From contig JAKTNV010000009.1 of NCBI GenBank assembly GCA_022747635.1, positions 66,680,177 to 66,744,176 of the forward strand: 64,000 nucleotides of DNA, written 5' to 3'. The stretch is from Hetaerina americana (taxonomy: Eukaryota > Arthropoda > Insecta > Odonata > Calopterygidae). The position numbers were made by a program, and so were the translations under genes. The notes below the pieces were generated by a model. That model searched no databases. It had not been told where the DNA came from and worked only from the letters and a program-made list of their open reading frames with translations. Positions 26,157 through 38,105 of this stretch are shown piece after piece. How positions within the stretch are numbered: position 1 is the first letter of the stretch; the number at the start of each line of letters is the position of its first letter.

Positions 26157-26489
26157 CACTCCAAGGGAATGGAACGGGATGAAGCGGTGGCTATCGTACA
26201 GGCTTCCCACCATGAGGGCCCGGGTTCAAATCCTGGCGGTGTTGAATATTTTTCAGCGGTATCTCGATTCCTACTTTAGGAGCATTGTGAAGGGGGGCCC
26301 TTTGAGTGAGTACGCCGTCCGTCGGATGGGACGTTAAGCTGCGTACCCCTTGGCGCCTTTCGTTAAGAGTAGGCTAATGCCGACGCCGGGTTTCTCTCCA
26401 CCCTTCATCCTTTCCTGTCCATCCCCTATGGCGCAAACGACCTCAGCTGTCGGTCGCCTCCCCTAAATACTACTACTACACTCAAAGGG
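26157..26489 (+). mobile_element. tRNA-derived SINE, family A, copy 1
   Basis: About 310 bases with a tRNA-like head: an A-box-like block near 26188-26200 and a B box GGTTCAAATCC at 26223-26233. A body follows that contains the strongly conserved GTCCGTCGGATGGGACGTTA motif, and the tail is (TAC)n. Near-identical sequence recurs at 31.86-32.17 kb. Imperfect 11-bp target duplications CACTCCAAGGG (26157-26167) and CACTCAAAGGG (26479-26489) flank it. SINEs are transcribed by RNA polymerase III from these internal boxes and copied by a LINE reverse transcriptase. It does not encode protein. Confidence 0.85.
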
Positions 26490-28175
26490 CGTGAATGCGA
26501 TAATCGCTCTTAACTCGGAGATCTAAATAAAGCAATCGATTTTGTGGAAAATGGCAGATATTCCGGCCAGATCCGTGCCGGAGCGTGTGCCCTGACGTGC
26601 GTGAGGGCGATCTCCAGCAATCTCCCCCCCTCAAGCGCGCGCGCCACGGTGGACAGTTTTAACGGCACTACGAATGAAGCCGCGAGATGGACGAGTGTTT
26701 CGAAAGGTGTGGAGGGGGTGGCGTGCGACACGCAAGGGATTGTGGTTCAGAACGACATCTCGAGACGATTCGGGGCGTTTATGATAGGCCAATCATTTAA
26801 ATCCCCTTGATTCAACCCCCAACCGCCACTAAATGGAATCAATATTAACTTATCCCGATTGATATTACAAGAAAATAGATACCGAAGCATGAAAATAGCA
26901 TATTATTAAAACGATGAGCAGGCCTTTGTGACGATAAATTTAATCAAATTACGACCGTAATCAGTATCTTTTGTTTGTAAATGATTTTAATTAACTATCG
27001 TCCAAGGCAAATACGAATTTATTTGGACGCAGCCTAATTTGTTGACGACTATTTGTTGCCATTGTATACAAGGTCGAACCTGAAGGTTATTTTACGGATT
27101 ACATTATAAATATTTGAAGAGGTGAGCGAAGAAGATTTATTTACTTTAAAAGACGAACCCGTTTACAAAAGTGTTTACTGCGTCACTAAGCCATTCTAAA
27201 TGTTTCACTCCCTAAGGAGGTGAAGTCCACGATCTCTGCAAATAAAATTATGCCACCTTTATTTTTTTTAATGAAAGAAAAACTAAAAAAACTACACACC
27301 GAGTTTCTACACATACGTAAAAATTTACAATTACTTGCCCGGTAATGTATTCGCCTTCCTTAGGTTGTGAATTAAACGGAGATTGATTGAAGCCAACACG
27401 AAGGTTTTCCATGGTTATTTGTAATGTTTGACTAAATTTGAATTTCCCTTTTCTTTACCTTGATAAGATAACTCCCCAAGATCATAGGGTCCGCCTCAGA
27501 AAATGTCAATAAAAGAACTGAAAATGACGCCATATATCGCCTGAGCAGAAATTTCTCTTCAAAATCAATACTTACTGATAAGGTTGGGAAATCGAAATGT
27601 TGCACTTGAAAGAGGAAGTATTGGAGTTTCATGGCTTTATTTGCAATGAGTAAGAGGAAGAGACGTGTCGAAGAAAAATTATCTAAAAATGGAATATCTG
27701 TGATGAATGAAAAAAAGGAAAAATTGATGACTTAGGATGGTTGGTGGTCAAGCGCAATGCCCAACTCGGAACAATTTTCACCAACGTAATCCGAAAAACA
27801 ACGCAGAGACGATTCAATGCCATTGCGCAACATACGAACGAAATAATATCCACCTTGCGACACCGACATACATCGCAGTTATCTCGAGCCTCCGGTGATT
27901 TCATTACATAATCGGTACTTCCATACTCTCACCCCCCCCCCTATTAGTTCTACAGGGGCGACATCGATGTAGGCCTGTAGGACAATTATAAATTAATGGC
28001 ATCCATGTTGAGTCTCGAACCATAACCCCATTTCACTCAAGTGGCCATTACAAACAGGAATCGACTCGAAACGGTAAGTTGACTTCGCCGTATATCATAC
28101 ACGCATCTTGAAAAGTTACCGATCGACCATGAAAGAATTCGATAACTCTACGGAATAGTTCACGTCGTATTCGCC
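26490..28175. other. Noncoding stretch
   Basis: No recognisable exon or repeat. The open frames of 66-88 codons have no recognisable motif. A run of nine C lies near 27932. Confidence 0.5.
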
Positions 28176-28178
28176 ATT

Positions 28179-28216
28179 CTACATCTACATAATACCTTGC
28201 AAGTCACCCGAGTCAC
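28179..28216 (-). mobile_element. Short LINE 3'-end fragment, strongly diverged
   Basis: CTACATCTACATAATACC followed by TTGCAAGTCACCC matches the terminal motif of the LINE at 47.3 kb, but the 3' side of the hairpin is not recognisable. It is an old or extremely truncated copy, in minus orientation like the others. Confidence 0.45.
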
Positions 28217-29655
28217 TTAGATCATTTCGACCAACTCTTTCAGGTCGGATTAGAGGACATCTTAAGCAATGAAATTATTTATATTTCTTGTTAACATCGA
28301 CATATAAATTACCAAACAATTTGATTTATTATAAATAATTTATCTAAAGTCAGATGATTGAGCCGGCTTTGAAATTGCTATCGCGGTAAACCGTTGATGA
28401 GAATTTTGAACACGTCGACAAGATTGGTCTTTCCAAGTTAAGTCCGCATGATTTCTCGATTCGACGACCAGTCAGCTCCCACAAAATATCAGCGGTCGAA
28501 AGAAAGTGGCGATGAAAGAAAATATCTCGCGGCGGCTGTATTATAATATATGATTGTAACATAATAATTTTAGCCAATAATATCACAATATCGCAGAACC
28601 CGTCTATTCGGGGATGAAAACGACCCTACGAAAATGATTTCAGAAAACCGTGCGGTAGGTCGCCGATTCGATCACTCCCCGCGAGGATGCCTTCAACGCA
28701 ACGCTGATGAATTACGCATTTCCTCCTCCCACTCATTTCTTCTTTCCCTCTCCCGGAAAGGTGGGCGCACGTCGCCGAGGCCTCGGTAGCGGAAGGGGCA
28801 GGAAACATCGCCGGTGGAAGTATCGTAGGGCTTCGACAAAGAGGCCATTCGAACCCGGCAGGCCAGCGCCGCAGAAGACACGAGCAACTTAGGGTCGATT
28901 TTTGGCAATGTCACCGATTAATGGCACTGGATCAACCAATCAATGATCTCAAGGCCTGCCATTGAGGAAAACAACGGATAGCGTGAGCGAACATGCGCAA
29001 ATAAATCCTTTTTCAGTCCACGGCAGTCCCCTGTTAGAAAGGAAGACCAATGGAAATAATTGAAACTCACCAATTGCGAGGTAGTGATTTCACAACCTAT
29101 ACAAATAATATAGCAGCTTATCGTAGGCATATAAGCTTCGAAAGTTAGAAAAAAAAACTTGGCCGAGAATCGCCGATTTTGATTTTTTCGGAATAGGCTT
29201 AGAGCAATTATTAAATAAAATTTTTTCAAAATTTGTCATTCTGCGTCGAGCAATACCCGGAAAGATTTGAAGTCGGTATTCATAAAATAACACGGAGGAA
29301 AATGCATGCATGCGTTACTTGTGGGAGGGGAAATTATGAATTCAATAAATTTATTCATTCATGTTTACTGAGTGAAGTTATTTACAGGTGTGACGACACG
29401 TAGCAAGCAATTGTCCAGGAGAAGAAATGAAATTCATGCAGTAAGAAAATCACCAAGTCGCCTGATGCGTGTCAATTGGGAATCTGATCACAAGAGACCA
29501 CGAGAGGGCAACGATAGGCAAATGGAATATTTCGAGAAATCTAGCTAAATTCCCAAGTAAGGGGGAACATGGGAACTCATTCCAGTGCAGAGAAAACACG
29601 GCACTGGAGGGAGTTTCCTGCATAATTTCACTCAGCAGCAGCCAAGAGGGCGTGC
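28217..29655. other. Noncoding stretch
   Basis: A slightly GC-richer patch at 28660-28890 gives open frames on both strands without recognisable motifs. Nothing else was identified. Confidence 0.5.
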
Positions 29656-29659
29656 GGCA

Positions 29660-29730
29660 GGGGTTGGTAGTTCAGTAGCTCGTCACACTCGTAATCTGGT
29701 AATTACTGGTTCTCCGTTTCATTTTATTCT
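29660..29730 (+). mobile_element. Possible degraded tRNA-like SINE head
   Basis: GGTTGGTAGTTCAGTAGCTCG resembles a D-arm/A-box region, and ACTGGTTCTCCG about 45 bases later is a poor B box. The match is weak and the element's extent is unknown. Confidence 0.25.
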
Positions 29731-30635
29731 CGGTAGTTTCACACTGTCGTCCTCAATTGTTGTGGTCACGCAACGTGAAAGGGAATAATGATCCATTGAA
29801 TAGGTCCGCTGAATAATGGGACAACCGCCCCACTTCCAAACCCTAAATTCAGGTATGAAGAGAATTTTTACGAATTCTTCTGCGAAGAATCAATACGACA
29901 CAAAGATTCGGAGGGCTTGAATTATTTCACAATCGTCGAAACTGGATCTTCTCACGCGATCCCACAGCCACGCTCCGCGTAACGGACAACGACCGCTTCT
30001 GATAGAGGCACCACCAACGCCACGCCTCGTTCGGAAGAACACGTTAGCCGCCGCCCTGTGGAACCACGAATAACAGCATTCATTCGATAATTTCGAATTA
30101 AACGCAGTGATGGACATATCATGCGGTCACACTCGTCGGTTCAACTTAATACCCTAAGGCCCGCAGATTATCCACGAAAATATTACGAGACTTGATCGGT
30201 TTTCAAAACCTGATCTTTCAATTTCCGGCCTGGTGAGACAAGCATCTCATTGATTCAACGAGTCATTTCATTCAAACCCTTTCGCGGGCATTGGTACACG
30301 CTGACCCCTTAAGGACCCCTCTATATCACGTGATTAAGTATCGAACGAATTACGAAATTTTCTCGATAAGCCTCTGCAGCTCGAAGAGTACCGTTGTCAA
30401 ATGTCGCACCTTGTGGCCATTTGCCCACGAAGAAGATAATTTCTGACGGATTAACGACAACAACTAGACCCACGATTACGCCATACCTGCTAATTGAAAA
30501 GACCTCCGATTGACAATCAGGTCAGGTAGTTATAGTAATTGCTTTCGGGAGAAGTTAAAATCATATGAGCATTTGAAATAAAATGGCCGTTTGAGGGTGG
30601 AGGAGGAGGAGAATTGGAGGGAGAAGAGGAGGAAC
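29731..30635. other. Noncoding stretch
   Basis: No recognisable feature. A 75-codon minus-strand frame at 29890-30117 shows no known domain. Confidence 0.5.
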
Positions 30636-30639
30636 CTAG

Positions 30640-30770
30640 CGTACGCTTTGAACTTCTTTCACATACTAAACAGCATAAAAATCTGCTTGTAGGGATTCGA
30701 ACCCAGAGACGCGACTGTGGGAATCGAAGGATGGTAACCACTGCGTTAACGCGATAGATTGAGGTTAAAC
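30640..30770 (-). mobile_element. tRNA-derived SINE (family E), minus strand
   Basis: Read on the minus strand there is an A-box-like TTAACGCAGTGG (30738-30749) and a good B box GGTTCGAATCC (30693-30703), about 35 bases apart as in tRNAs. The acceptor stem does not close and the sequence continues into unrelated DNA, so a SINE head is preferred over a tRNA gene. The limits are approximate. Confidence 0.55.
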
Positions 30771-31849
30771 TCCATGGATAATTTCGTCACAACTGTAATT
30801 ACGGGCTAATTTCTTTGAAAAGTAAAACGGAAACAAAAGATTTAGACTGTGCACAGCTATCAGATAAAAATATTTATGCCAGACGACAATGTCACTTTGA
30901 ACAGCATGCAATAATTGAGATGAAATTACTGACTTTGCAATTCCACACAAAGTGTGTGGAATTACAAAGAAAATAATTCCATTTCAATATGCTATGAAAA
31001 TTCCATGAAGTTACGCCGGAGACAACAAAGTATCCATAAGACAAGCAAAATGATAAACAACAGATTTCTGATTAATACAAGAAATTCAAAAGACAATGAA
31101 ATAGAGATTGATTACAGTACACACAAAGATATAATTGAAGCAAGACATAATTTACACATTACAATCACAATATCATTTCATAAATATACGAGGAAATATG
31201 AATTGCTTCAACTAATGAGTATTTAAAAAAATTATAATCAGGAAATTCATTTGTTGTATTCAAGTGGTTGACTACACTCCAGTTACATATACATAGATAC
31301 ATATTCTAAAGCCTGATCAGAGTTCTTTCTGCAATTCTTGCATTCACGAGAGCACGCAACTCCCACCCCATCATTCATAAAAGCATCATTCATTTGCGGG
31401 ACATAACTTCACGTTCTCCTCCTGTGGAAGAGGCGCTTCCGATTCAGAAAACATCCGTGGCGACGGAGGCCGGCGACTTCGCCTTCCAGTTTTCATGCTC
31501 GCCACGACGCCAAGGGCAGAGATTTCCGACACCGGGAAACATATGGCCCGCACCGTTCGACGAACGGAAAGGGGTGTGCGGACGGACCCCCCTTCAGCCA
31601 ACTCTTTCGACACACGACGGTCGAGTCGTAAATCTACTGGATGCCCGACAACTTCGAATAAAAAAAAAAAAGAACACCACGGGAAGGAGGCGGGATAACA
31701 TACACGGGAGAGCCCCCCCCCTTTAGGGCTCCGTCACCGGTCCTTTCTCCGAATGAGCAGATTTCATTTCAAAGCCTCTGAAGATGTAACTAAAAACAGA
31801 TGTGGAGACAGAGATACCGAGAGAAAACGCGAGTCGAAGAATTGACGCA
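30771..31849. other. Noncoding stretch with a GC-richer block
   Basis: Apart from the hairpin at 30933-30969 nothing is recognised. The 110-codon plus-strand frame (31394-31726) and overlapping minus-strand frame lie in a GC-richer block (31400-31740) and show no family resemblance. Confidence 0.45.
30933..30969. repeat. 16-bp hairpin
   Basis: Arms CTTTGCAATTCCACAC (30933-30948) and GTGTGGAATTACAAAG (30954-30969) are reverse complements with one mismatch around a five-base loop. It may be a miniature fold-back remnant. Confidence 0.55.
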
Positions 31850-32180
31850 ACAGGGCTAGGGGGGGGATCGAGATGGTGCGGGGGCTAGCGTACTGGCTTC
31901 CCACCCAGAGGGCCCGGGTTCAAATCCCGGCGGTGTTGAATATTTTTCAGAGGTATCTCGATCCCTGCTTGAGGTGCTTTGTGGAGGGCACTTTGAGTGA
32001 GTACGCCGTCCGTCGGATGGGACGTTAAGCCGCGGACCCCTTGGCGCCTTTCGTAAAGAGTAGGCTAATGCCGACGCCGGGTTTCTCTCCACCCTTCATC
32101 CTTTCCTATCCATCCCCTATGGCGCAAATGACCTCAGCTGTCGGTCGCCTCCCCTCAAAACTACTACTACAGGGCTAGGG
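31850..32180 (+). mobile_element. tRNA-derived SINE, family A, copy 2 with perfect target duplication
   Basis: Closely matches copy 1 at 26.2 kb throughout: A box TAGCGTACTGG (about 31886-31896), B box GGTTCAAATCC (31917-31927), the central GTCCGTCGGATGGGACGTTA motif and a tail of repeated CTA units. The 12-base ACAGGGCTAGGG occurs exactly at 31850-31861 and 32169-32180, bracketing the element as a target-site duplication (the first two bases may belong to the tail). The perfect duplication suggests a fairly recent insertion. The 78-codon minus-strand frame inside is not a gene. Confidence 0.9.
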
Positions 32181-33555
32181 CGAAAGCATAACTAAGGACC
32201 AAGGCGACCAAAGGAGTCGTCTAACCTGGAAATTAGTCGCTCGCTAAAAGAACAAATGTTTGAATTCAACGACCTCACCATTATCCCATGGGAAATGGAG
32301 TAGTAGTCCTTAAGTGAAGAGAGAATACTTCGTGTGTAGGAATTTTCTCTCGCCAGGATTTTGTTTCCCTTGTCGTCTGACAATGAGTCATTCTAGCCGT
32401 TCCTTTTTAATGCGACGTTCCCTGCTTTGTTGAGTCACTGTCTGCCCACTCTTCCCCCATGATGCATTCCGATTCTCCCTCGCGTCCCATCTAACGGACA
32501 TCCACGACACTATTTTAGGTTCTCTCTCCGAAAAAGCCGCACGCCGAAGGAGTTTTGTTTTTGTGAGCCACGGGTTTTCCCATTCGGGTCCTATCGCCGA
32601 AATTCTCCTTCCTTTTGAAAACGACTCGGGGAGTGTGCCCAAATCCACTTCAGGCACCCCCTTGCTGCCCTCGTCAGAAGGGGCCAACGAATTCACCCAT
32701 TCGCGGTGCCACCTTGAAATGATTTACTCAAAAGATTACCACTTCTCCAACCGGAGTTCACAGGTTTTGGGGAAAGGCAAAATTATTTTGTACGAAACGG
32801 AAAAGTAGAAAGAATTTCCATTTTCCGACGGAATCCAGAAGTAGAAAAAAACACGGACTAAAAATGTAAAAAATATCGTTGCTCGCTTTCATGACGGAAA
32901 GCCTACCACGCTATTCCTTGAGATCGCCCGATGACATCGCATCAAATATATCACGTGATAAAATCGTTCAAAATCCGTCCTCTCTTTGGCCCTTAAGAAT
33001 CAAGTCACTTTCAACGATTGAAAAGATATTTGGGTTGGAGCACAGAATCTGCATGAAAACAGGACAGCCATTATTGATTTAATAGAAGTGGACCGCATCA
33101 CTATAACCACGGTGCTCGGATGTGAATTGGTGCGAAGGGGTTTAATGCCACGTCAAATTCGGCACAGTTGCATATATGAGAGCAGGCACTAATGCATGAG
33201 ATCCACCACCGAGATTGTTACGGCCCGAGAATTTTAATAGGTTTTGGTTACTCGCACGGTTAAGATTATACTGCATCACTCATCGAATTCTCTGCGGGGA
33301 GGAAAATCAGAAGCCGGACTCAAGGGCGGCGATCAATTGGTCACTTGGGCCACGCCGTTCTCCCTAAAAAATTATCGCTCCCTGGATTGCGGTTTAGGCG
33401 AGTTAATGAGGAGAATTTAAATATAAGCTCATACAAATAGTACCATTCAAACATTAACAGTGATACAATTATTCCCACAACATTAAAAACTGGTCACAGG
33501 TACACACGTGACATCTGAATCGTTACTCGCACAGTGAGCATCGACCTGAAGTAAA
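32181..33555. other. Noncoding stretch
   Basis: No recognisable exon. The frames at 32388-32696 (minus) and 32563-32808 (plus) overlap one another and lack known motifs. Confidence 0.5.
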
Positions 33556-33690
33556 AAATACAGTGTAACTTTCCACCAAATGTTTTATTTGGTACGACTA
33601 GTTTTAACGCATCGGCGTCGTACTAACAATAGCTAAGTAGTCGTACTTAATAAAAAATAATGGTGGAAAGATACGATGTTTTTTTTGACT
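33556..33690. mobile_element. Fold-back element, copy at 33.6 kb
   Basis: Nested inverted repeats: CTTTCCACCA (33569-33578) with TGGTGGAAAG (33661-33670), and inside them GTACGACTA (33592-33600) with TAGTCGTAC (33638-33646). Outer sequence on the right (GTGGAAAGATACGATGTTTT..., then TTCATTGATAATGGATT) resembles the right flank of the element at 38.0 kb, and the inner block AAAACTAG/ATGCGTT on the minus strand aligns with that element's GAAACCGG/ATGCGTC block. It has no protein-coding capacity. The limits are approximate. Confidence 0.55.
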
Positions 33691-36090
33691 TCATTGATAA
33701 TGGATTTCCACAAAGTTAAGTCTGAAAACATCGAATATATTCATTGACCTGTTTAACTTTAATAAAAAAACCACAGGATTTCACATTGAAAACAACAAAA
33801 AAGAACAATTACTGGAAATGAGCTCTTCCTAGAAAAAAAAATGGTTTGACACTTCTAAGGAGGTAATAAATTGGAAATTGAATTTAGGTTAACGAAAAGG
33901 AGGGCTCATTCGATTCAGCAATTCTTGGAACTAGTTTCTGCGCTCGAAGCATCACCTTCTCACAATGCATAACGGGCAAGAGAAACGGCCACCGCATCGC
34001 AGGAAGTGACTCTTCTCCCAGCAATGCCAGAAACGTGAATTATGCCTCAAGGCAGTAATTCTATTATGGAAACAGAATAAGGAAATGTGAGACCACCGGA
34101 GAAGGCACGATGGAAAATAACATAATAAGGTTTTGCTCCGTTATGACTATCAGAGAAACCAAAAGCACTGCTTGTTTTTCGTTAGACTAACCGTCTGGTG
34201 GCCGGGCAATGTTCCCTACCGGGAAATCGCCTTTTTTCTCACCTTGAACAAAACATGAGCATGATTCCACTCTTATCTTGAACAGATTTTCGCTTCGATC
34301 AATTCATTCTACGCGTATTTAGCATCGAATTTCTGCATTCATGAATGCTACTCCCTACGCGGTTAAGTTATTAATACGAAATGCCTGTACGTAAGTTTTC
34401 TATTGGCTAGACTCGACTCTTTTCCACATTCATGGACGCAAATCAAAGATATTATTAAACTTCAGCCCCGTTATTCGATTGCCTTGGCAACCAAATGAAA
34501 CATATTGACGAATGGTTAAGCCCAACTGTAACGCGCTGCAAGTTCAAAATTTAAGTAATGTCGACCGATACTTGAATACACCACCGAGCAAATATTTTAC
34601 CACATACTCCACCAATGTAGAATGGAATTTTTATTAGTACTATTATAAAGAGGATAGAGAATATCAACAAAAAGCGTTGGTTTTTGCATAAAAAGACGGG
34701 AAGTGATGAGCGAAAAACTTATCACAGCAAACGAAAAAACTACCCGAGCACTTTAACAGGCCAGACAGCTAAAATAAAATCCATTAGCAATGGAATAATA
34801 ATGAGTTCATAAAAAATTTACATAATTTTCATATCATTGAACTTCCCCACATTTCATGCTCACTGAAAAAACTAAGATGGATACTTAAAAAAAAGGCAAA
34901 ATCGAAATATTAAGCTCCATTGAATTCATTTCTAGGACGAAGTTAGCCTGTAAGCTTTAACTACCCTCCTTCCTCCATATAACCAGAGCAGTGGCGCCTA
35001 CCTTCGGAACACTTCGTTCTGAAAGTGTCCGCGTGAACGCAACCACTTTCCGAATCTCTGGTGCGCAAAGGCGACGGGGAACGAAAAAAAAACAAAAGAG
35101 GCGAGAGCCACGAATTTCCCGGCGCTTTAACTCCATTCCCGCACGAGATGCTCCCTTTATTTTCAAGCCATTGGCAACGAAAGGGGATGCCTTCGTCTCG
35201 ACCGTCAACGTTTTACGGCCTCAACTTCCTGTGCCGGGGATTTCCGGCCCCGGTCGTTCCGAGGTTTACAGCCGGACCATTCTTCACCATCGCCGAAGAG
35301 CCACGGGTGAAATCGTCAGGAGATCAACGAACCTTAACTCAATCTAACAAACATTTGGAAGAGAGAAATTGCGCTCCGAGTAAAAGCCGTGCGGGGAAAA
35401 GGCTTTGGGAAGCAGGGAGAAATGCACGGGTGATGAATTTTCCCTCGTGTCGGTTGATACGCATCATCGGATGCGAATGTCCAGGAGGATGATGGCAGGA
35501 GATGATGAGTTTTGGGAACTTTCAACAGAGGAGAGGAAGAGAAAAACCGGAGGCTTCAAACATAGCGTGGCATGTAATCCGAAGAGGACGATTAATCATA
35601 TCGAATTGGGTAAAGAAATGTTCGTCGATGTTTTATACACCACGGAAATACGAACATTATTAGTACGAGTACGTACGTTGTAGTCTACCGTATTTTCGTA
35701 GGTTTTTGTGGATCCAGGCAATACACACTGCAGCATCTCCAATATCATGGCATTGCATGCCGTTCAACCCTTATAACATATTACAGTAAATCGCGTTTTG
35801 GTTCTACGTACATAATACCTCCCTTAATTCGATCCAAAATGCATATTTTTCCTCCAGTTATGGATTTAACGAATAAAAACGTTTCAGATAATGAGCACAT
35901 CATGGCGAACTACTCTGAAAGGAGTTCGAGAATTTTAGACTCCTAGCGCATACCATTGGATTAATATTTCCGCTGCGGCCTCTCAATAGATATCCACGAA
36001 TGTATATTAACAAATGCATGCCGACCCTTTCACACTCACTATAATCTCAGGGCTTCAGAGAATACCGGAAGCTCAAACTGCCAAAAATGA
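33691..36090. other. Noncoding stretch
   Basis: About 2.4 kb without a recognised feature. A GC-richer block at 34980-35500 has overlapping frames of up to 143 codons on both strands with no known domain, so I do not call a gene there, although a cryptic exon is possible. Confidence 0.45.
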
Positions 36091-36092
36091 TG

Positions 36093-36093
<1 letters not shown>

Positions 36094-36145
<52 letters not shown>
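36094..36145. repeat. (TA)n microsatellite
   Basis: About 26 uninterrupted TA units. The IYIYIY peptide read across it is an artefact. Confidence 0.95.
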
Positions 36146-36151
<6 letters not shown>

Positions 36152-36980
36152 ATATTTATACACACATAATAGAAACCGATATAAATTAAAAACATTTATA
36201 TTCCATTGGCATGACTGGATGCGAAATTCCTTCTGAAGCGGAGGGTGACAAGCTTTTCCGATCAATTAATTTTAAAATTCAATACATTTTTGACAACGAT
36301 AATTTTTTCCAGACCAAGCTTTCAGCAAGAATTTCTAATCAAGAGTTTTGACATTTGAGTACACGCGTAGTACAGTCATCATTGCCCTTATGGTGCAATA
36401 AAAATATTGTGTTCCATGGGTGCCAAAGTGACATATTCGATGCAACAATTTCAGAGTGTAAAAATCATTCGCCTTGACTGGGATCTCCCGCAGTTTCTTT
36501 GGAATTTGACATATTCGATTTAAGGCAATATTTATTCACATTATACATTACCGTTTACTTAAGCACGACTGACACCCTTACAATTTTTTATCACCTAAAC
36601 CAGCACTGCTATTATGACTTACAACTAAATAATAATTAAGAAGTTTTCTGGTTACAAATAAATTTTAAATATGAAATTAATAATTTTCCGAGATTCGGCA
36701 CATGCCTAATCACGCGTAGAAACATTTGAACGAAAAATATAACGTTGCATATAATAGCTCAGTAAACAGCGTCTATTAACATTTTATTTATCGAGGACAC
36801 TTAACCTAAAATAGCTACAAACACTGAAAGAATTTTCATCACTTATTCAGAACCGCCAAAGGAAGAGATTTAATTCCATCGCGGAAGCAGGAAGAAAGTT
36901 CCGTTTCGCCCTCTTCTGAGGGACCTTATCATTCAATTTACTGAGATGAAGATTAAAAAAAAAAAGATCACAAAAAACAC
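36146..36980. other. AT-rich noncoding stretch
   Basis: No recognisable feature. Confidence 0.5.
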
Positions 36981-36984
36981 TCAC

Positions 36985-37180
36985 GAGTGAAAAGGATTCC
37001 CCGTTTCGAAATGCACGATGAGCGCACAGCGAGCGACGAGATAGTTCGCGCGCGTGACACGAGAGGGAAATGACGTCACGGCCCACTGCCGAAGCTCTAT
37101 AACGGCCGTGAACTCGGAAGGGAGGCGCGTTTCACCCGAATCACGAAGCCCTTTCCACCGACGTCTCCCTCCCACTCCGA
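36985..37180 (-). promoter_or_regulatory. Candidate minus-strand promoter and noncoding first exon
   Basis: A CpG-rich block contains a perfect CRE TGACGTCA at 37071-37078. On the minus strand, about 90 bases downstream of the CRE, TCACTC is followed by GTGAGTG, a good splice-donor match (exon end at 36985, GT at 36984-36983). A CpG-rich CRE promoter followed by a short untranslated exon and a donor is a common arrangement, but no coding exon downstream was identified and the start site is not defined. It might belong to a gene extending to lower coordinates. Confidence 0.35.
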
Positions 37181-37910
37181 CGATTGCGAACCAGCCGCTT
37201 CACCCTTAAGTGGCGAAATTCAGGGCTCAACGTCGAAGGTTTGAACATCTCCTCCGTCCTGTTCCCCTCGAGATGGAATGGTGGATTACCGACGGCATTG
37301 GTCATTAATTTAACCCTTTTTAATTGCCTTCCGTTCCAACAAAATAGGAAGCCTTGATCGACAATCCAAGCTCATTTGACGGCATTGACTGCCGAGAATT
37401 GCGCCATCGGTATCCGGCAGTAATCATCATTACAACTCATAAATCGCAGAGCATTTCCAGAATGCGCGGACAGCGGAAGTAAAAATGATGGAGATCAATG
37501 AAGCTCCCAAGCCGGGAGCTTCAACCAATTCCTCCAGGGGAATTTGCGGAGGAGAAAGAAAAGGAAATCCACGTAGGCGAACACGAGTGGGCACAATTAA
37601 ATGAGATGGTTGGCCGAGAGTAAGGACCCAAATTACGCCTAATTTGCAACTACGCAAGATGATATTCGAGGGGTAATAAAGACAGGTATGCATGCTCGCT
37701 CACCCCTGTCTTCTCGTCAACAACGAGGTCACACCTTTAAGAACCTGCGGGGAAGAAAAAATCTCAAAAGCCACACCCAAATGAATCGCTTAATACGACG
37801 ACAATAGCGTAGAAATAAATAGAAGAATTAAATACGCATAGAAATAGATAACACTATTTCCGGATAACGAAAGACGACGCAATACGATCCCATCAATTCA
37901 TTCGATGGTT
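37181..37910. other. Noncoding stretch
   Basis: No recognisable feature. Confidence 0.5.
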
Positions 37911-37911
37911 T

Positions 37912-38105
37912 CAGGCTCTACTCTGTGTGAAAATTCATGATCAATGAATCATTAAAATTTGTTTTTTTCCACAAAAAATTTTGTTGCACTACTACCGGTT
38001 TCGACGCATAAGCGACATTATCAGATATAAATTAGTACCGGTAGTAGTATGATTTTTTGTGAAAAAGTACAATGTTTAATTATTCAGCGATGATTCAATC
38101 CACTG
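37912..38105. mobile_element. Fold-back element with hammerhead-like core
   Basis: Three nested inverted repeats: TGAATCATTAAA near 37945-37956 with TTTAATTATTCA near 38074-38085; TTTTTCCACAAAAAAT near 37965-37979 with ATTTTTTGTGAAAAA near 38052-38066; and the exact 12-bp pair ACTACTACCGGT (37988-37999) with ACCGGTAGTAGT (38037-38048). On the minus strand the centre reads CTGATAA, a short stem-loop, CGAAACCGGTA. This is the order of a hammerhead core (CUGANGA, stem II, GAAA, stem III, UH), with A in place of the catalytic G8. It is noncoding. A similar outer sequence occurs at 13.8 and 33.6 kb. Confidence 0.6.

Noticed and set aside
30690..30752. Minus-strand tRNA gene
   Set aside because: A and B boxes are present but there is no acceptor stem; better explained as a SINE head.
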